64,000 nt of DNA from Mycolicibacillus trivialis (lineage in GTDB: Bacteria > Actinomycetota > Actinomycetes > Mycobacteriales > Mycobacteriaceae). The notes under the pieces were generated by a model. The model did not search any database. It had not been told where the DNA came from and saw only the letters and a program-made list of their open reading frames with translations. Both the position numbers and the translations under genes were made by a program. The stretch spans positions 1 to 64,000 of the forward strand of contig NZ_LQPZ01000044.1 in the NCBI RefSeq assembly GCF_002102395.1, read 5' to 3'. This document shows, one piece after another, positions 15,424 to 24,351 of the stretch. Numbering within the stretch: position 1 is the stretch's first letter; every line of letters starts with the position of its first letter.

Positions 15424-17046
15424 TTGACCGCAATCGGCACCGAACAGCACATCCCGGGCGCGCCGCACACCGACCTCGGCGAACAGCCCTACCTGGCGCG
15501 GCGCCAGCACTGGATCACCCAGCTGGAGCGGCACGCGCTGATGCAGCCGGGCGCGCCGGCGCTGCGGTTCCAGGGTGAGACCACCACCTGGGGGCAGCTA
15601 CACGACCGGGTCAGCGCCCTGGCCGACGCGCTGCACCGGCGCGGCGTGCGGTACGGCGACCGGGTGGTGGTGCTGATGCTCAACCGCACCGAATTCGTCG
15701 AGGCGTTGCTGGCCGCCAACAAGCTCGGCGCGATCGCGGTGCCGGTCAACTTCCGGCTCGCCCCGCCGGAGCTGGCCTTCCTGCTGGACGACTGTGCCGC
15801 CCGGGTGCTGTTGACCGAGCCCGCGTTGGCGCCGGTCGCCGTCGCCGCCCGGGATATCGCCCCGGTGCTGGAGACCATCGTGGTCGCGGATGCGCCAAGC
15901 GCGGACGGCCTGATCGGCTACGACGACCTGATCGGCGAGGCCGGTGAACCGCACCCGCAGGTGGACGTCTCCAGCGACGCGCCCGCGCTGATCATGTACA
16001 CCTCCGGCACCACCGGCCGGCCCAAGGGTGCGGTGCTGACCCACACCAACCTCTACGGCCAGGCGATGACCGGCATCTACACCAACGGCGCGGGCGTCGA
16101 CGACGTCGGCTTCATCGGGGTGCCGTTCTTCCACATCGCCGGGGTCGGCAACCTGCTGCCCGGCATGGTGCTGGGCACCCCCACGGTCATCCACCCGCTC
16201 GGCGCGTTCAACCCGGGCGACCTGCTCGACGTCCTGGCCGCCGAGGGTGTCACCGGCATCTTTCTGGTGCCCGCCCAGTGGCAGGCGGTCTGCGCCGAAC
16301 AGCAGGCCAACCCGCGCGCACTGCGACTGCGGGCGCTGTCCTGGGGCGCCTCCCCGGCCTCGGACACCCTGCTGCGGCAGATGGCCGAGACCTTCCCCGA
16401 CGCGCAGATCCTCGCCGCCTTCGGTCAGACCGAGATGTCGCCGGTGACCTGCATGCTGCTCGGCGAGGACGCGCTGCGGAAACTCGGCTCGGTAGGCAAG
16501 GTCATCCCGACCGTCGCCGCCCGGGTGGTCGACGAGAACATGAACGACGTCCCCGTCGGAGAGGTCGGGGAGATCGTCTACCGGGCGCCGACCCTGATGA
16601 GCGGCTACTGGAACAACCCGGAGGCCACCGCCGAGGCGTTCGCCGGCGGCTGGTTCCACTCCGGCGACCTGGTGCGCCTCGACGACGAGGGCTACGTCTG
16701 GGTGGTGGACCGCAAGAAGGACATGATCATCTCCGGCGGGGAGAACATCTACTGCGCCGAGGTGGAGAATGCGCTGGCGGCTCACCCGGCGATCGCCGAG
16801 GTCGCGGTCATCGGCCGTGCCCACGACAAGTGGGGCGAGATCCCGGTCGCGGTCGCCGCGCTCACCGGCGGCGAACTCGCGCTGGCGGAACTCGAGGAGT
16901 TCCTCGCCGACCGGCTGGCCCGCTACAAGCATCCGAAGGCGCTGGAGGTCATCGAAGCGCTGCCCCGCAACCCGTCGGGCAAGGTGCTCAAGACCGAGTT
17001 GCGGGAGCGCTTCGGCAAGGGCCCGACGTCGCCCGCGGCCACCTGA
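15424..17046 (+). CDS. fadD5: Fatty-acid-CoA ligase FadD5
   Basis: The 540-residue protein is an adenylate-forming acyl-CoA synthetase. The P-loop is MYTSGTTGRPKG near residues 190-201, with AFGQTEMSP, GWFHSGDLVRLDDEGYVWVVDRKKDMI and the C-terminal catalytic lysine in PRNPSGKVLKTEL. Its N-terminus QPYLARRQHWITQLERHA fits FadD5 (Rv0166), the first gene of the mce1 cluster, thought to activate fatty acids imported or recycled through Mce1. The start is a TTG at 15424 preceded by GAAGGG; no ATG or GTG fits the family start. A perfect hairpin follows directly after the stop, so fadD5 and yrbE1A may be separate transcription units here. Confidence 0.92.
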   Translation: MTAIGTEQHIPGAPHTDLGEQPYLARRQHWITQLERHALMQPGAPALRFQGETTTWGQLHDRVSALADALHRRGVRYGDRVVVLMLNRTEFVEALLAANKLGAIAVPVNFRLAPPELAFLLDDCAARVLLTEPALAPVAVAARDIAPVLETIVVADAPSADGLIGYDDLIGEAGEPHPQVDVSSDAPALIMYTSGTTGRPKGAVLTHTNLYGQAMTGIYTNGAGVDDVGFIGVPFFHIAGVGNLLPGMVLGTPTVIHPLGAFNPGDLLDVLAAEGVTGIFLVPAQWQAVCAEQQANPRALRLRALSWGASPASDTLLRQMAETFPDAQILAAFGQTEMSPVTCMLLGEDALRKLGSVGKVIPTVAARVVDENMNDVPVGEVGEIVYRAPTLMSGYWNNPEATAEAFAGGWFHSGDLVRLDDEGYVWVVDRKKDMIISGGENIYCAEVENALAAHPAIAEVAVIGRAHDKWGEIPVAVAALTGGELALAELEEFLADRLARYKHPKALEVIEALPRNPSGKVLKTELRERFGKGPTSPAAT

Positions 17047-17047
17047 G

Positions 17048-17072
17048 GTTTCGCGTCACCACGACGCGAAAC
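17048..17072 (+). terminator. Perfect hairpin between fadD5 and yrbE1A
   Basis: GTTTCGCGTC (17048-17057) pairs perfectly with GACGCGAAAC (17063-17072) around a 5-base loop, one base after the fadD5 stop. No T tract follows. It could terminate or attenuate transcription before the mce1 transporter genes. Confidence 0.55.
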
Positions 17073-17174
17073 GCACCCCGCGGTTGTCGCGCTGAGCCAA
17101 ACAATGTTGTCGCCCCGATCCAATATCCGCGGGGGTGCCGATCGGGTACAGTCCTGTGAGCTTGGTTACCGCTG

Positions 17175-17197
17175 GTGACCGTGTGGTTAGCGGTCAC
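17175..17197 (+). promoter_or_regulatory. Candidate operator upstream of yrbE1A
   Basis: GTGACCG-N9-CGGTCAC is a perfect 7-base inverted repeat with 16-base centre-to-centre spacing. A related, less perfect TTACCGCT/AGCGGTCA pair overlaps it. It lies 22 bases before a strong ribosome site. TACAGT at 17147-17152 could be the -10. The binding protein is unknown; mce1R is not in the window. Confidence 0.5.
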
Positions 17198-17219
17198 AAC
17201 ACGAGGGAAGGAGGACGCG

Positions 17220-17267
17220 GTGTCCACCACGGTCTTCCTCCCAGATCCGCCGGGATCGCGCTCGTGA
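17220..17267 (+). CDS. 15-codon leader ORF overlapping the yrbE1A start
   Basis: A GTG at 17220 sits 5 bases after GGAAGGAGG, the best Shine-Dalgarno sequence in the region, and encodes MSTTVFLPDPPGSRS before a TGA at 17265-17267. That TGA overlaps the GTG at 17264 used by yrbE1A (GTGA), so ribosomes finishing the leader can restart on yrbE1A. The alternative is a real or sequencing frameshift that would fuse this segment to the YrbE1A N-terminus. The peptide has no recognisable motif. Confidence 0.45.
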   Translation: MSTTVFLPDPPGSRS

Positions 17268-18073
17268 CCGCCACGACGGGGCGGCCCGACGGCCTGATGA
17301 CCGCGGTCCGCGACCGGTTGGACGGCCCGCTCACCCTGGTGGGCGGCTTCTTCCGGATGTGTGTTCTCACCGCCAAAGCGCTGTTCGTCCCGCCGTTCCA
17401 GTGGCGCGAGTTCATCCTGATGTGCTGGTTCGTGATGCGGGTGGCGATCCTGCCGACCATCGCGGTGTCGATCCCGCTGACCGTGCTGCTGATTTTCACC
17501 CTCAACATCCTGCTGGGCCAGGTCGGCGCCTCCGACATCTCCGGGGCGGGCGCGGCGATCGGTGCGGTCACCCAGCTCGGTCCGCTGACCACCGTGCTGG
17601 TGGTCGCCGGTGCGGCCTCCACCGCGATCTGTGCCGACCTCGGCGCCCGCACCATCCGCGAGGAGATCGACGCGATGGAGGTGCTGGGCATCGACCCGAT
17701 CCACCGCCTGGTCGTGCCCCGCGTGCTGGCCGCCACCCTGATCGCCACCCTGCTCAACGGCCTGGTGATCGTGGTCGGCCTGGTCGGTGGCTACATCTTC
17801 GGTGTCTACATGCAGAACGTCTCCGGCGGCGGCTATCTGGCGTCGCTGACGCTGATCACCGGGTTGCCGGAGGTCGTCATCGCGACGCTCAAGGCGGCGG
17901 TGTTCGGGCTGATCGCCGGACTGGTCGGCTGCTACCGGGGACTGACCGTCAGCGGCGGCTCCAAGGGCCTGGGCACCGCGGTCAACGAGACCGTGGTGCT
18001 CTGCGTGGTGGCGCTGTACGCGGTCAACGTCGTGCTGACCACCATCGGCGTCCGGTTCGGGACGGGGACCTGA
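17264..18073 (+). CDS. yrbE1A: MlaE-family ABC transporter permease YrbE1A
   Basis: The 269-residue protein has the MlaE/YrbE fold: several membrane segments and the conserved cytosolic motif EEIDAMEVLGIDPIHRLVVPR. GPLTLVGGFFRMCVLTAKALF near the N-terminus matches YrbE1A (265 residues in M. tuberculosis, Rv0167). With YrbE1B it forms the inner-membrane permease of the Mce1 fatty-acid importer, driven by the ATPase MceG (Mkl), not encoded here. The GTG at 17264 is chosen because it overlaps the leader stop; an ATG at 17297 is possible but lacks a ribosome site. It is followed by yrbE1B after one base. Confidence 0.92.
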   Translation: MTATTGRPDGLMTAVRDRLDGPLTLVGGFFRMCVLTAKALFVPPFQWREFILMCWFVMRVAILPTIAVSIPLTVLLIFTLNILLGQVGASDISGAGAAIGAVTQLGPLTTVLVVAGAASTAICADLGARTIREEIDAMEVLGIDPIHRLVVPRVLAATLIATLLNGLVIVVGLVGGYIFGVYMQNVSGGGYLASLTLITGLPEVVIATLKAAVFGLIAGLVGCYRGLTVSGGSKGLGTAVNETVVLCVVALYAVNVVLTTIGVRFGTGT

Positions 18074-18074
18074 G

Positions 18075-18947
18075 ATGGCCACCAACCTCGCCGTACTGCG
18101 CACCCGCTTCCCGCGGGCCGCGGAGAACATCCGCCGCTACCCGGGGGCGATCGGCCGGGCGGTGGACCGCATCGGCGCGCTGGCCTGGTTCATGGTGGTC
18201 AGCTTCGGCGGGATCGGCTGGGCGTTGCGCCGCTACCGGCGGGAGACGCTGCGGCTGATCGCCGAGATCGGGATGGGGGCCGGCGCGATGGCGGTCGTCG
18301 GCGGCACCGTCGCGATCGTCGCGTTCGTGACCCTGGCCGGCAGCTCGCTGGTGGCCATCCAGGGCTTCGCCTCGCTGGGCTACATCGGCATCGACGTGTT
18401 CACCGGCTTTTTCGCCGCGCTGATCAACGTGCGCCTGGCCGCCCCGGTGGTCACCGGCATCGCGCTGGCCGCCACCGTCGGCGCCGGCGCCACCGCTGAG
18501 CTCGGGGCCATGCGGATCTCCGAGGAGATCGACGCCCTGGAGGTGATGGGCATCAAGTCCATCGCCTATCTGACCTCCACCCGGGTGCTGGCCGGGCTGG
18601 TGGTGATCGTGCCGCTGTACACGATGGCGATGCTGATGTCGTTCGTCTCCCCGCAGCTGGTCACCACGGCGCTCTACGGGCAGGCGTCGGGCACCTACGA
18701 GCACTACTTCCGGACCTTCCTGCGGCCCGACGACGTGTTCTGGTCCTTCGCCCAGATCATCATCGTGGCCGCCGTGGTCATGGTCACCCACTGCTACTAC
18801 GGGTACACCGCCAGCGGCGGCCCGGTCGGGGTGGGCGAGGCGGTCGGCCGCTCCATGCGGTTCTCGCTGGTCTCGGTGCAGGTCGTCGTCCTGTTGTTCG
18901 CGTTGGCGCTCTACGGCACCAACCCCAACTTCAACCTGACGATGTGA
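18075..18947 (+). CDS. yrbE1B: MlaE-family ABC transporter permease YrbE1B
   Basis: The 290-residue protein is the second permease half. The cytosolic coupling motif EEIDALEVMGIKSIAYLTSTR and GATAELGAMRI are visible, together with about five or six membrane segments. A conserved YYGYTASGGPVGVG lies near the C-terminus. It pairs with YrbE1A as the membrane core of Mce1. The gene is one base after yrbE1A and four bases before mce1A. Confidence 0.93.
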   Translation: MATNLAVLRTRFPRAAENIRRYPGAIGRAVDRIGALAWFMVVSFGGIGWALRRYRRETLRLIAEIGMGAGAMAVVGGTVAIVAFVTLAGSSLVAIQGFASLGYIGIDVFTGFFAALINVRLAAPVVTGIALAATVGAGATAELGAMRISEEIDALEVMGIKSIAYLTSTRVLAGLVVIVPLYTMAMLMSFVSPQLVTTALYGQASGTYEHYFRTFLRPDDVFWSFAQIIIVAAVVMVTHCYYGYTASGGPVGVGEAVGRSMRFSLVSVQVVVLLFALALYGTNPNFNLTM

Positions 18948-18951
18948 CGCC

Positions 18952-20181
18952 ATGACCACCCACGCACCGTTGAACAAGCCCCGCGTCCCGCCCTACAAGT
19001 GGTCGGCGGTGATCTTCCTGGCGATCCTGGCGCTGATCGTCGGGCTGGTGTACCTGCAGTTCCGCGGGTCGTTCACCCCCAAGACCCAGCTGACCATGCT
19101 GGCCGCGCGAGCCGGGCTGGTGATGGATCCGGGTGCACCGGTGACCTACAACGGGGTGCAGATCGGCAAGGTCGCCGACATCTCCGAGACCCAGCAGGCC
19201 GACGGGCAGCCCGGGGCGAAGTTCCTGCTCGAGGTGCACCCCAAATACGTCAAGCTGATCCCGGAGAACGTCCGCGCGGACATCATGGCGACCACCGTGT
19301 TCGGCAACAAGTACGTGTCGCTGACCGCGCCGAAGGACGAGAAGCCCAGCGCCCGGCCGATCACGTCGGACCATGTGATCGACGCGGTGTCGGTGACCAC
19401 CGAGATCAACACCGTGTTCGAGACGATCATGGACATCTCCGAGCAGATCGACCCGGTGAAGCTGAACCTGACGCTGAGCGCGGCCGCCGAGGCGCTCGCC
19501 GGGCTCGGCGACAAGTTCGGGGCGTCGCTGGTCAACGCCAACGACATCCTCGACGACCTGAACCCGCGGATGCCGCAGTTCCGCCACGACATGCAGGCGC
19601 TGGCCGCCACCGCCGACGTGTACGCCGACGCCTCCCCGGACCTGTGGGACGCGCTGGACAACGCCCTGACCACGGTCGGCACCCTGCGCGAGTACGAAAG
19701 CGACGTGGACGAGGCGCTGCTCTCGGCGGTCGGGTTCGGCAACACCGGCGAGGACATCGTCAACCGGGGCGGCCCCTACCTGGTGCGCGGCCTGGAGGAC
19801 CTGGTGGTCACGGCGAAACTGCTGGACACCTACAGCCCGGAGTTCTTCTGCACGCTGCGTAACTTCCACGACGTGGCACCCAAGGTCAACGCCACCTTCG
19901 GCGGGCACAACGGCTACTCGCTGCGCACCTCCACCACGATCATCGGCGCGCCCAACCCCTACATCTACCCCGACAACCTGCCCCGGCTCAACGCGCGCGG
20001 CGGCCCGGGCGGGGCACCGGGCTGCTGGCAGCCGATCACCAAAGACCTGTGGCCGGCCCCGACCCTGGTGGTCGACTCCGGTGCCAGCATCGCCCCCTAC
20101 AACCACTTCGAACTCGGCCAGCCGATGTTCACCGAGTACGTGTGGGGCCGCCAGTACGGGGAGAACACGATCAACCCATGA
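18952..20181 (+). CDS. mce1A: Mce-family substrate-binding protein Mce1A
   Basis: The 409-residue protein has a short cytosolic N-terminus, one membrane anchor at about 17-36, then the Mce/MlaD domain at about 43-125 with RAGLVMDPGAPVTYNGVQIGKVADI, followed by the helical Mce region. The C-terminal part has cysteines in FFCTLRNFHD and APGCWQPITK and the PNPYIYPDNLPRLNARGGPGG block typical of Mce1A. Mce A-F subunits form a heterohexameric tunnel through the periplasm for lipids. Mce1A of M. tuberculosis is also a classical cell-entry protein. It overlaps mce1B by ATGA. Confidence 0.94.
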   Translation: MTTHAPLNKPRVPPYKWSAVIFLAILALIVGLVYLQFRGSFTPKTQLTMLAARAGLVMDPGAPVTYNGVQIGKVADISETQQADGQPGAKFLLEVHPKYVKLIPENVRADIMATTVFGNKYVSLTAPKDEKPSARPITSDHVIDAVSVTTEINTVFETIMDISEQIDPVKLNLTLSAAAEALAGLGDKFGASLVNANDILDDLNPRMPQFRHDMQALAATADVYADASPDLWDALDNALTTVGTLREYESDVDEALLSAVGFGNTGEDIVNRGGPYLVRGLEDLVVTAKLLDTYSPEFFCTLRNFHDVAPKVNATFGGHNGYSLRTSTTIIGAPNPYIYPDNLPRLNARGGPGGAPGCWQPITKDLWPAPTLVVDSGASIAPYNHFELGQPMFTEYVWGRQYGENTINP

Positions 20182-21218
20182 AAATCACCGGTACCGCTGT
20201 TCGTCTCGCCGCCGTGGGCATCGTGCTGCTGGTGTTCACCGCGATGATCATCGTCGTGTTCGGGCAGGTGCGCTTCGACCGCACCCAGCGCTACTCCGCG
20301 GAGTTCACCAGCGTCAGCGGGCTGCGCAACGGGCAGTTCGTCCGCGCGAACGGGGTGGAGATCGGCAAGGTCAAAAAGATCCACCTCACCGACGGCGGCA
20401 AACGCGTGGTGGTCGACTTCGACATCGAACGCTCGGTGCCGCTGTACGAGTCGTCGACCGCGGTGATCCGCTACGACGACCTGATCGGCAACCGCTACCT
20501 GGAGCTCCAGCGCGGCGACGGCGAGGGCGCCGAGCGCACGCTGCCGCCCGGCGGGGTGATCCCGGCGTCGCGCACCAAGCCCGCACTGGACCTCGACGCG
20601 CTCATCGGCGGGTTCAAACCGCTGCTGAAGGCGCTGGACAAGGACAAGGTCAACACCATCGCGAGCTCGATCGTCACGGTGTTCCAGGGTCAGGGCGGCA
20701 CCATCAACCAGATCCTCGACCAGACCGCGCAGCTCACCGAGCATCTCGCCGAGCGGGACCAGGCGATCGGTGAGGTCATCAAGAACCTCAACACGGTGCT
20801 GGACACCACGGTGCGCCACCAGAAGGAGTTCGACCAGACCATCAACGACTTCGAGGTGCTGATCACCGGGCTGGAGAGCCAGGCCGATCCGCTGGCCGAG
20901 GGCACCGCGCACATCAGCAACGCCGCCGGCACCCTGGCCGGCCTGCTGGCCGACAACCGGCCGGCGCTGCAGACCGACCTGGGCTACCTGGACACCGTCG
21001 TCAGCCCGCTGGTCGACCAGCGGGACCGGTTCGACAAGCAGATCCGCGACTTCCCGGAGAACCTGAACCTGATCGGCCGGTCCGGCGGTATCTACGGGGA
21101 CTTCTTCAACTTCTACCTGTGCGACATCTCGCTGAAGCTCAACGGGCTGCAGCCCGGCGGGCCGGTCCGCACCGTCCGGCTCACCCAGCAACCGTCGGGT
21201 AGGTGCACGCCGCAATGA
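20178..21218 (+). CDS. mce1B: Mce-family protein Mce1B
   Basis: The 346-residue protein has an N-terminal membrane anchor at about 7-29, the Mce domain with YSAEFTSVSGLRNGQFVRANGVEIGKV, and the long alpha-helical needle region. The C-terminal FNFYLCDISLKLNG has a cysteine typical of MceB. It starts with an ATG overlapping the mce1A stop and overlaps mce1C by ATGA. It has no Pro-rich tail. Confidence 0.93.
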   Translation: MKITGTAVRLAAVGIVLLVFTAMIIVVFGQVRFDRTQRYSAEFTSVSGLRNGQFVRANGVEIGKVKKIHLTDGGKRVVVDFDIERSVPLYESSTAVIRYDDLIGNRYLELQRGDGEGAERTLPPGGVIPASRTKPALDLDALIGGFKPLLKALDKDKVNTIASSIVTVFQGQGGTINQILDQTAQLTEHLAERDQAIGEVIKNLNTVLDTTVRHQKEFDQTINDFEVLITGLESQADPLAEGTAHISNAAGTLAGLLADNRPALQTDLGYLDTVVSPLVDQRDRFDKQIRDFPENLNLIGRSGGIYGDFFNFYLCDISLKLNGLQPGGPVRTVRLTQQPSGRCTPQ

Positions 21219-22759
21219 GAACCCTCGAACCCCCCAACCGGTCCCGGCTGGGCCTGATCGGGATCATCGTCACGATCCTGGTCGTCGGCGTCGGCCAGAG
21301 CATCACCACGGTGCCGATGCTGCTGGCCCAGCCCACCTACTACGGGCAGTTCAAGGACACCGGTGGGCTCAACACCGGGGACAAGGTGCGCATCGCCGGG
21401 TTCGACGTCGGCAAGGTGCAGGGCATCGACATCGACGGCGACCACGTGGTGATGAAGTTCTCGGTGGGCCGCAACGCCATCGGCACCGAGAGCCGGCTGC
21501 GGATCCGCACCGACACCATCCTGGGCAAGAAGGTACTGGAGGTGGAACCGCACGGCGCCGCCAAACTGCGGCCCAACCAGTCGCTGCCGCTGTCCCAGAG
21601 CACCACGCCGTACCAGATCTACAGCGCGTTCGAGGACCTCACCAAGGACGCCGCCGGCTGGGACATCAGCACGGTGAAGGACTCGCTGCGGGTGCTTGCC
21701 GACACCGTCGACGAGACCTACCCGCATTTGAGCGCCGCGCTGGACGGGGTGGCCGACTTCTCCGACACCATCGGCAAGCGCGACGATCAGATCACCCACC
21801 TGCTGGCGCAGGCCAACAAGGTCGCCGCCGTGCTCGGCGACCGCAGTGAGCAGATCAACGACCTGCTGGTGCACGCCCAGACGCTGCTGGCCGCGTTCAA
21901 CCAGCGCGGCCGGGCCATCGACAACCTGCTGTCCAACGTCTCGGCCGTCTCCGCGCAGGTGCAGGGGTTCATCGACGACAACCCCAACCTCAACCACCTG
22001 CTGGAGCAGCTGCGGGTGCTCACCGACCTGCTCAACGAGCGCCGCGACGACATCGCGCAGTCCTTCATCAACGCCGCGAAGTTCATCGGTGCGCTCAACG
22101 AGGCCATCGCCTCCGGCCCGTACTTCAAGGTGATGATCGTCAACCTGCTGCCGTACCAGATCCTGCAGCCGTTCGTCGACGCCGCATTCAAGAAGCGCGG
22201 CATCGACCCGGAGAACTTCTGGCGCGGCGCAGGCCTGCCCGAGTTCCGCTGGCCCGACCCCAACGGCACCCGGTTCCCCAACGGGGCGCCGCCGCCGGCG
22301 CCGGAAGTGCTCGAGGGCACCCCGGACCACCCGGGGCCGGCCGTCCCGCCCGGATCGCCGTGCTCCTACACCCCGACCGCGGACGCGTTGCCGCGCCCCG
22401 GCAACCCGCTGCCGTGCGCCAACCTGGCCCAGGGCCCCTACGGCCCGGTGCCGGGCGGATTCGGGCCGCCGGACGTGCTGAACCTGCCGGCCAACCCGAA
22501 GGGCCCGCCGCCGGGGCCGGGCATGCCGATCGCCGGGGTGCCGGGCCAGCCGCCGCCGAACGTGCCCGGCACGCCGGTGCCGCTGCCCGACGCGCCGCCG
22601 GGGGCGCGCACCGAGCCGGTCGGTCCGGTCGCCGGGCCGTACCCGCCGCCGGCGGTCCCGCCCGCGCCGGTGCAGGCGCCGCCCGCCCCGCCGGGGCCCG
22701 GGCCGCAGTTGCCCGCACCGTTCATCACACCGGACGGGACGGGGGGTAGCAGCCAGTGA
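21215..22759 (+). CDS. mce1C: Mce-family protein Mce1C with proline-rich tail
   Basis: The 514-residue protein has an anchor at about 11-31, the Mce domain with YYGQFKDTGGLNTGDKVRIAGFDVGKV, a helical region to about residue 315 and then about 190 residues dominated by Pro, Gly and Ala (PPAPEVLEG, PPGPGMPIAGVPGQPPP). The tail starts after GLPEFRWPDPNG. Such tails are probably flexible and may reach the outer layers of the envelope; this is inference. It overlaps both neighbours by four bases. Confidence 0.93.
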   Translation: MRTLEPPNRSRLGLIGIIVTILVVGVGQSITTVPMLLAQPTYYGQFKDTGGLNTGDKVRIAGFDVGKVQGIDIDGDHVVMKFSVGRNAIGTESRLRIRTDTILGKKVLEVEPHGAAKLRPNQSLPLSQSTTPYQIYSAFEDLTKDAAGWDISTVKDSLRVLADTVDETYPHLSAALDGVADFSDTIGKRDDQITHLLAQANKVAAVLGDRSEQINDLLVHAQTLLAAFNQRGRAIDNLLSNVSAVSAQVQGFIDDNPNLNHLLEQLRVLTDLLNERRDDIAQSFINAAKFIGALNEAIASGPYFKVMIVNLLPYQILQPFVDAAFKKRGIDPENFWRGAGLPEFRWPDPNGTRFPNGAPPPAPEVLEGTPDHPGPAVPPGSPCSYTPTADALPRPGNPLPCANLAQGPYGPVPGGFGPPDVLNLPANPKGPPPGPGMPIAGVPGQPPPNVPGTPVPLPDAPPGARTEPVGPVAGPYPPPAVPPAPVQAPPAPPGPGPQLPAPFITPDGTGGSSQ

Positions 22760-24351
22760 GCCACACCGTGAGCACGCAGCGGCGCTGGCCGCGGGTGCTG
22801 GCCGTCACCATCACGGTCCTCGCGCTCGTCGCCGGCTTCGTCGGCCTGCAGCTGTACCGCAAGCTGACCTCGAACACCGTCGTCGCCTACTTCACCGCCA
22901 CCAACGCGCTCTACGCCGGCGACATCGTCCAGATCATGGGTGTGCCGGTGGGCTCGATCGACAAGATCGAACCGGCCGGCGACCAGATGAAGGTCACCTT
23001 CCACTACGCCAACAAGTACAAGGTGCCCGAGGACGCCTCGGCGGTCATCCTCAACCCGACGCTGGTGGCCTCCCGCGTCATCCAGCTCGCCCCGGCCTAC
23101 ACCGGCGGGCCGACCCTGGGCGACGGCGCGGTGATCCCCGTCGAACGCACCCAGGTCCCGGTCGAATGGGACGACCTGCGTAAAGAGGTCACCAACCTGG
23201 TCGAGGAGCTGGGCCCGCAGGAGGGCAAGCCCGACGACATGGGTCCGGTCGGCGACGTCATCGACTCGCTGGCCGACGGCCTGGCCGGCAAGGGCCAGCA
23301 GATCAACAAGACCCTGACCAACCTGTCGACGGCGTTGACCGCGCTCAACGAGGGCCGCGGCGACTTCTTCGCGGTGGTGCGCAGCCTGGCGCTGTTCGTC
23401 AACGCGCTGCACCAGAGCGACCAGCAGTTCGTCGCGCTCAACAACAACCTGGCGCAGTTCACCACCAACCTGAGCAACTCCGACCGGGAGCTGGCCGACG
23501 CCATCGAGCAGGTCGACCGGCTGCTGCCGACCCTGCGCGGCTTCCTCGACGAGAACACCGAGGTGCTCACCCACGACGTACAGAACCTCTACAACGTGAC
23601 CACCACCCTGGTGCAGCCGGAACCGCTGGACGGGTTCGAGACCAGCCTGCACGTCTACCCGTCGCTGCAGGGCAACCTCAACGGCATCTACCACCCGGTC
23701 AACGGCGCGATCGTGCAGGTCCCGGTGGTCACCAACTTCGCCAACCCGATGGCGTTCATCTGCAGCGCCATCCAGGCCGGCAGCCGGCTGGGTTACCAGG
23801 AGTCGGCCGAACTGTGCGCTCAGTACCTGGGCCCGATCCTGGACGCGATGAAGTTCAACTTCCCGCCGTTCGGGATGAACCTGTTCTCCTCGGCGGCGAC
23901 GCTGCCGAAGATGGTCGCCTACTCCGAGGAGCGGCTGCGGCCCCCGCCCGGCTACAAGGACACCACCGTGCCCGGAATCTTCTCGCCGGACACCATCTGG
24001 TCGCACCGCAACAGCGAGCCAGGGTGGATCGTCGCGCCCGGCATGCAGGGCGTCGAGGTGCAGGGCTACACCGCTAACCTGCTGACCCCCGAGTCACTGG
24101 CCGAGCTGATGGGCGGACCCAACATCGAGCCGCCCACCGGCGGGCAGACCATGACCGGCCCGCCGAACGCCTACGACCAGCACAACCCGCTGCCGCCGCC
24201 GTGGTACCCGCAGCCCGGCCCGCTGCCGGCCCCCGGACCGGAGGTCACCCCGGGGATGCCACCGGCCCAGGTGCAGGTGCCCTCGCCGATGACCGGCATC
24301 GACCCCGGCGACGGGGTGCAGCGCGGCCCGCTACCCGGGGAGACGCCATGA
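22756..24351 (+). CDS. mce1D: Mce-family protein Mce1D
   Basis: The 531-residue protein begins at a GTG overlapping the mce1C TGA. It has an anchor at about 15-35, the Mce domain with AYFTATNALYAGDIVQIMGVPVGSI, and a helical region with LVQPEPLDGFETSLHV and NFANPMAFICSAIQAGSR, typical of MceD. A Pro-rich C-terminal tail of about 70 residues follows (PPPWYPQPGPLPAPGPE). It forms part of the Mce1 tunnel. Confidence 0.93.
   Translation: MSHTVSTQRRWPRVLAVTITVLALVAGFVGLQLYRKLTSNTVVAYFTATNALYAGDIVQIMGVPVGSIDKIEPAGDQMKVTFHYANKYKVPEDASAVILNPTLVASRVIQLAPAYTGGPTLGDGAVIPVERTQVPVEWDDLRKEVTNLVEELGPQEGKPDDMGPVGDVIDSLADGLAGKGQQINKTLTNLSTALTALNEGRGDFFAVVRSLALFVNALHQSDQQFVALNNNLAQFTTNLSNSDRELADAIEQVDRLLPTLRGFLDENTEVLTHDVQNLYNVTTTLVQPEPLDGFETSLHVYPSLQGNLNGIYHPVNGAIVQVPVVTNFANPMAFICSAIQAGSRLGYQESAELCAQYLGPILDAMKFNFPPFGMNLFSSAATLPKMVAYSEERLRPPPGYKDTTVPGIFSPDTIWSHRNSEPGWIVAPGMQGVEVQGYTANLLTPESLAELMGGPNIEPPTGGQTMTGPPNAYDQHNPLPPPWYPQPGPLPAPGPEVTPGMPPAQVQVPSPMTGIDPGDGVQRGPLPGETP

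Noticed and set aside
22438..24006. 522-codon minus-strand frame opposite mce1C/mce1D
   Set aside because: Antisense to clearly recognisable Mce proteins. The translation is low-complexity (Val, Gly, Arg, His, Gln) with no domain.
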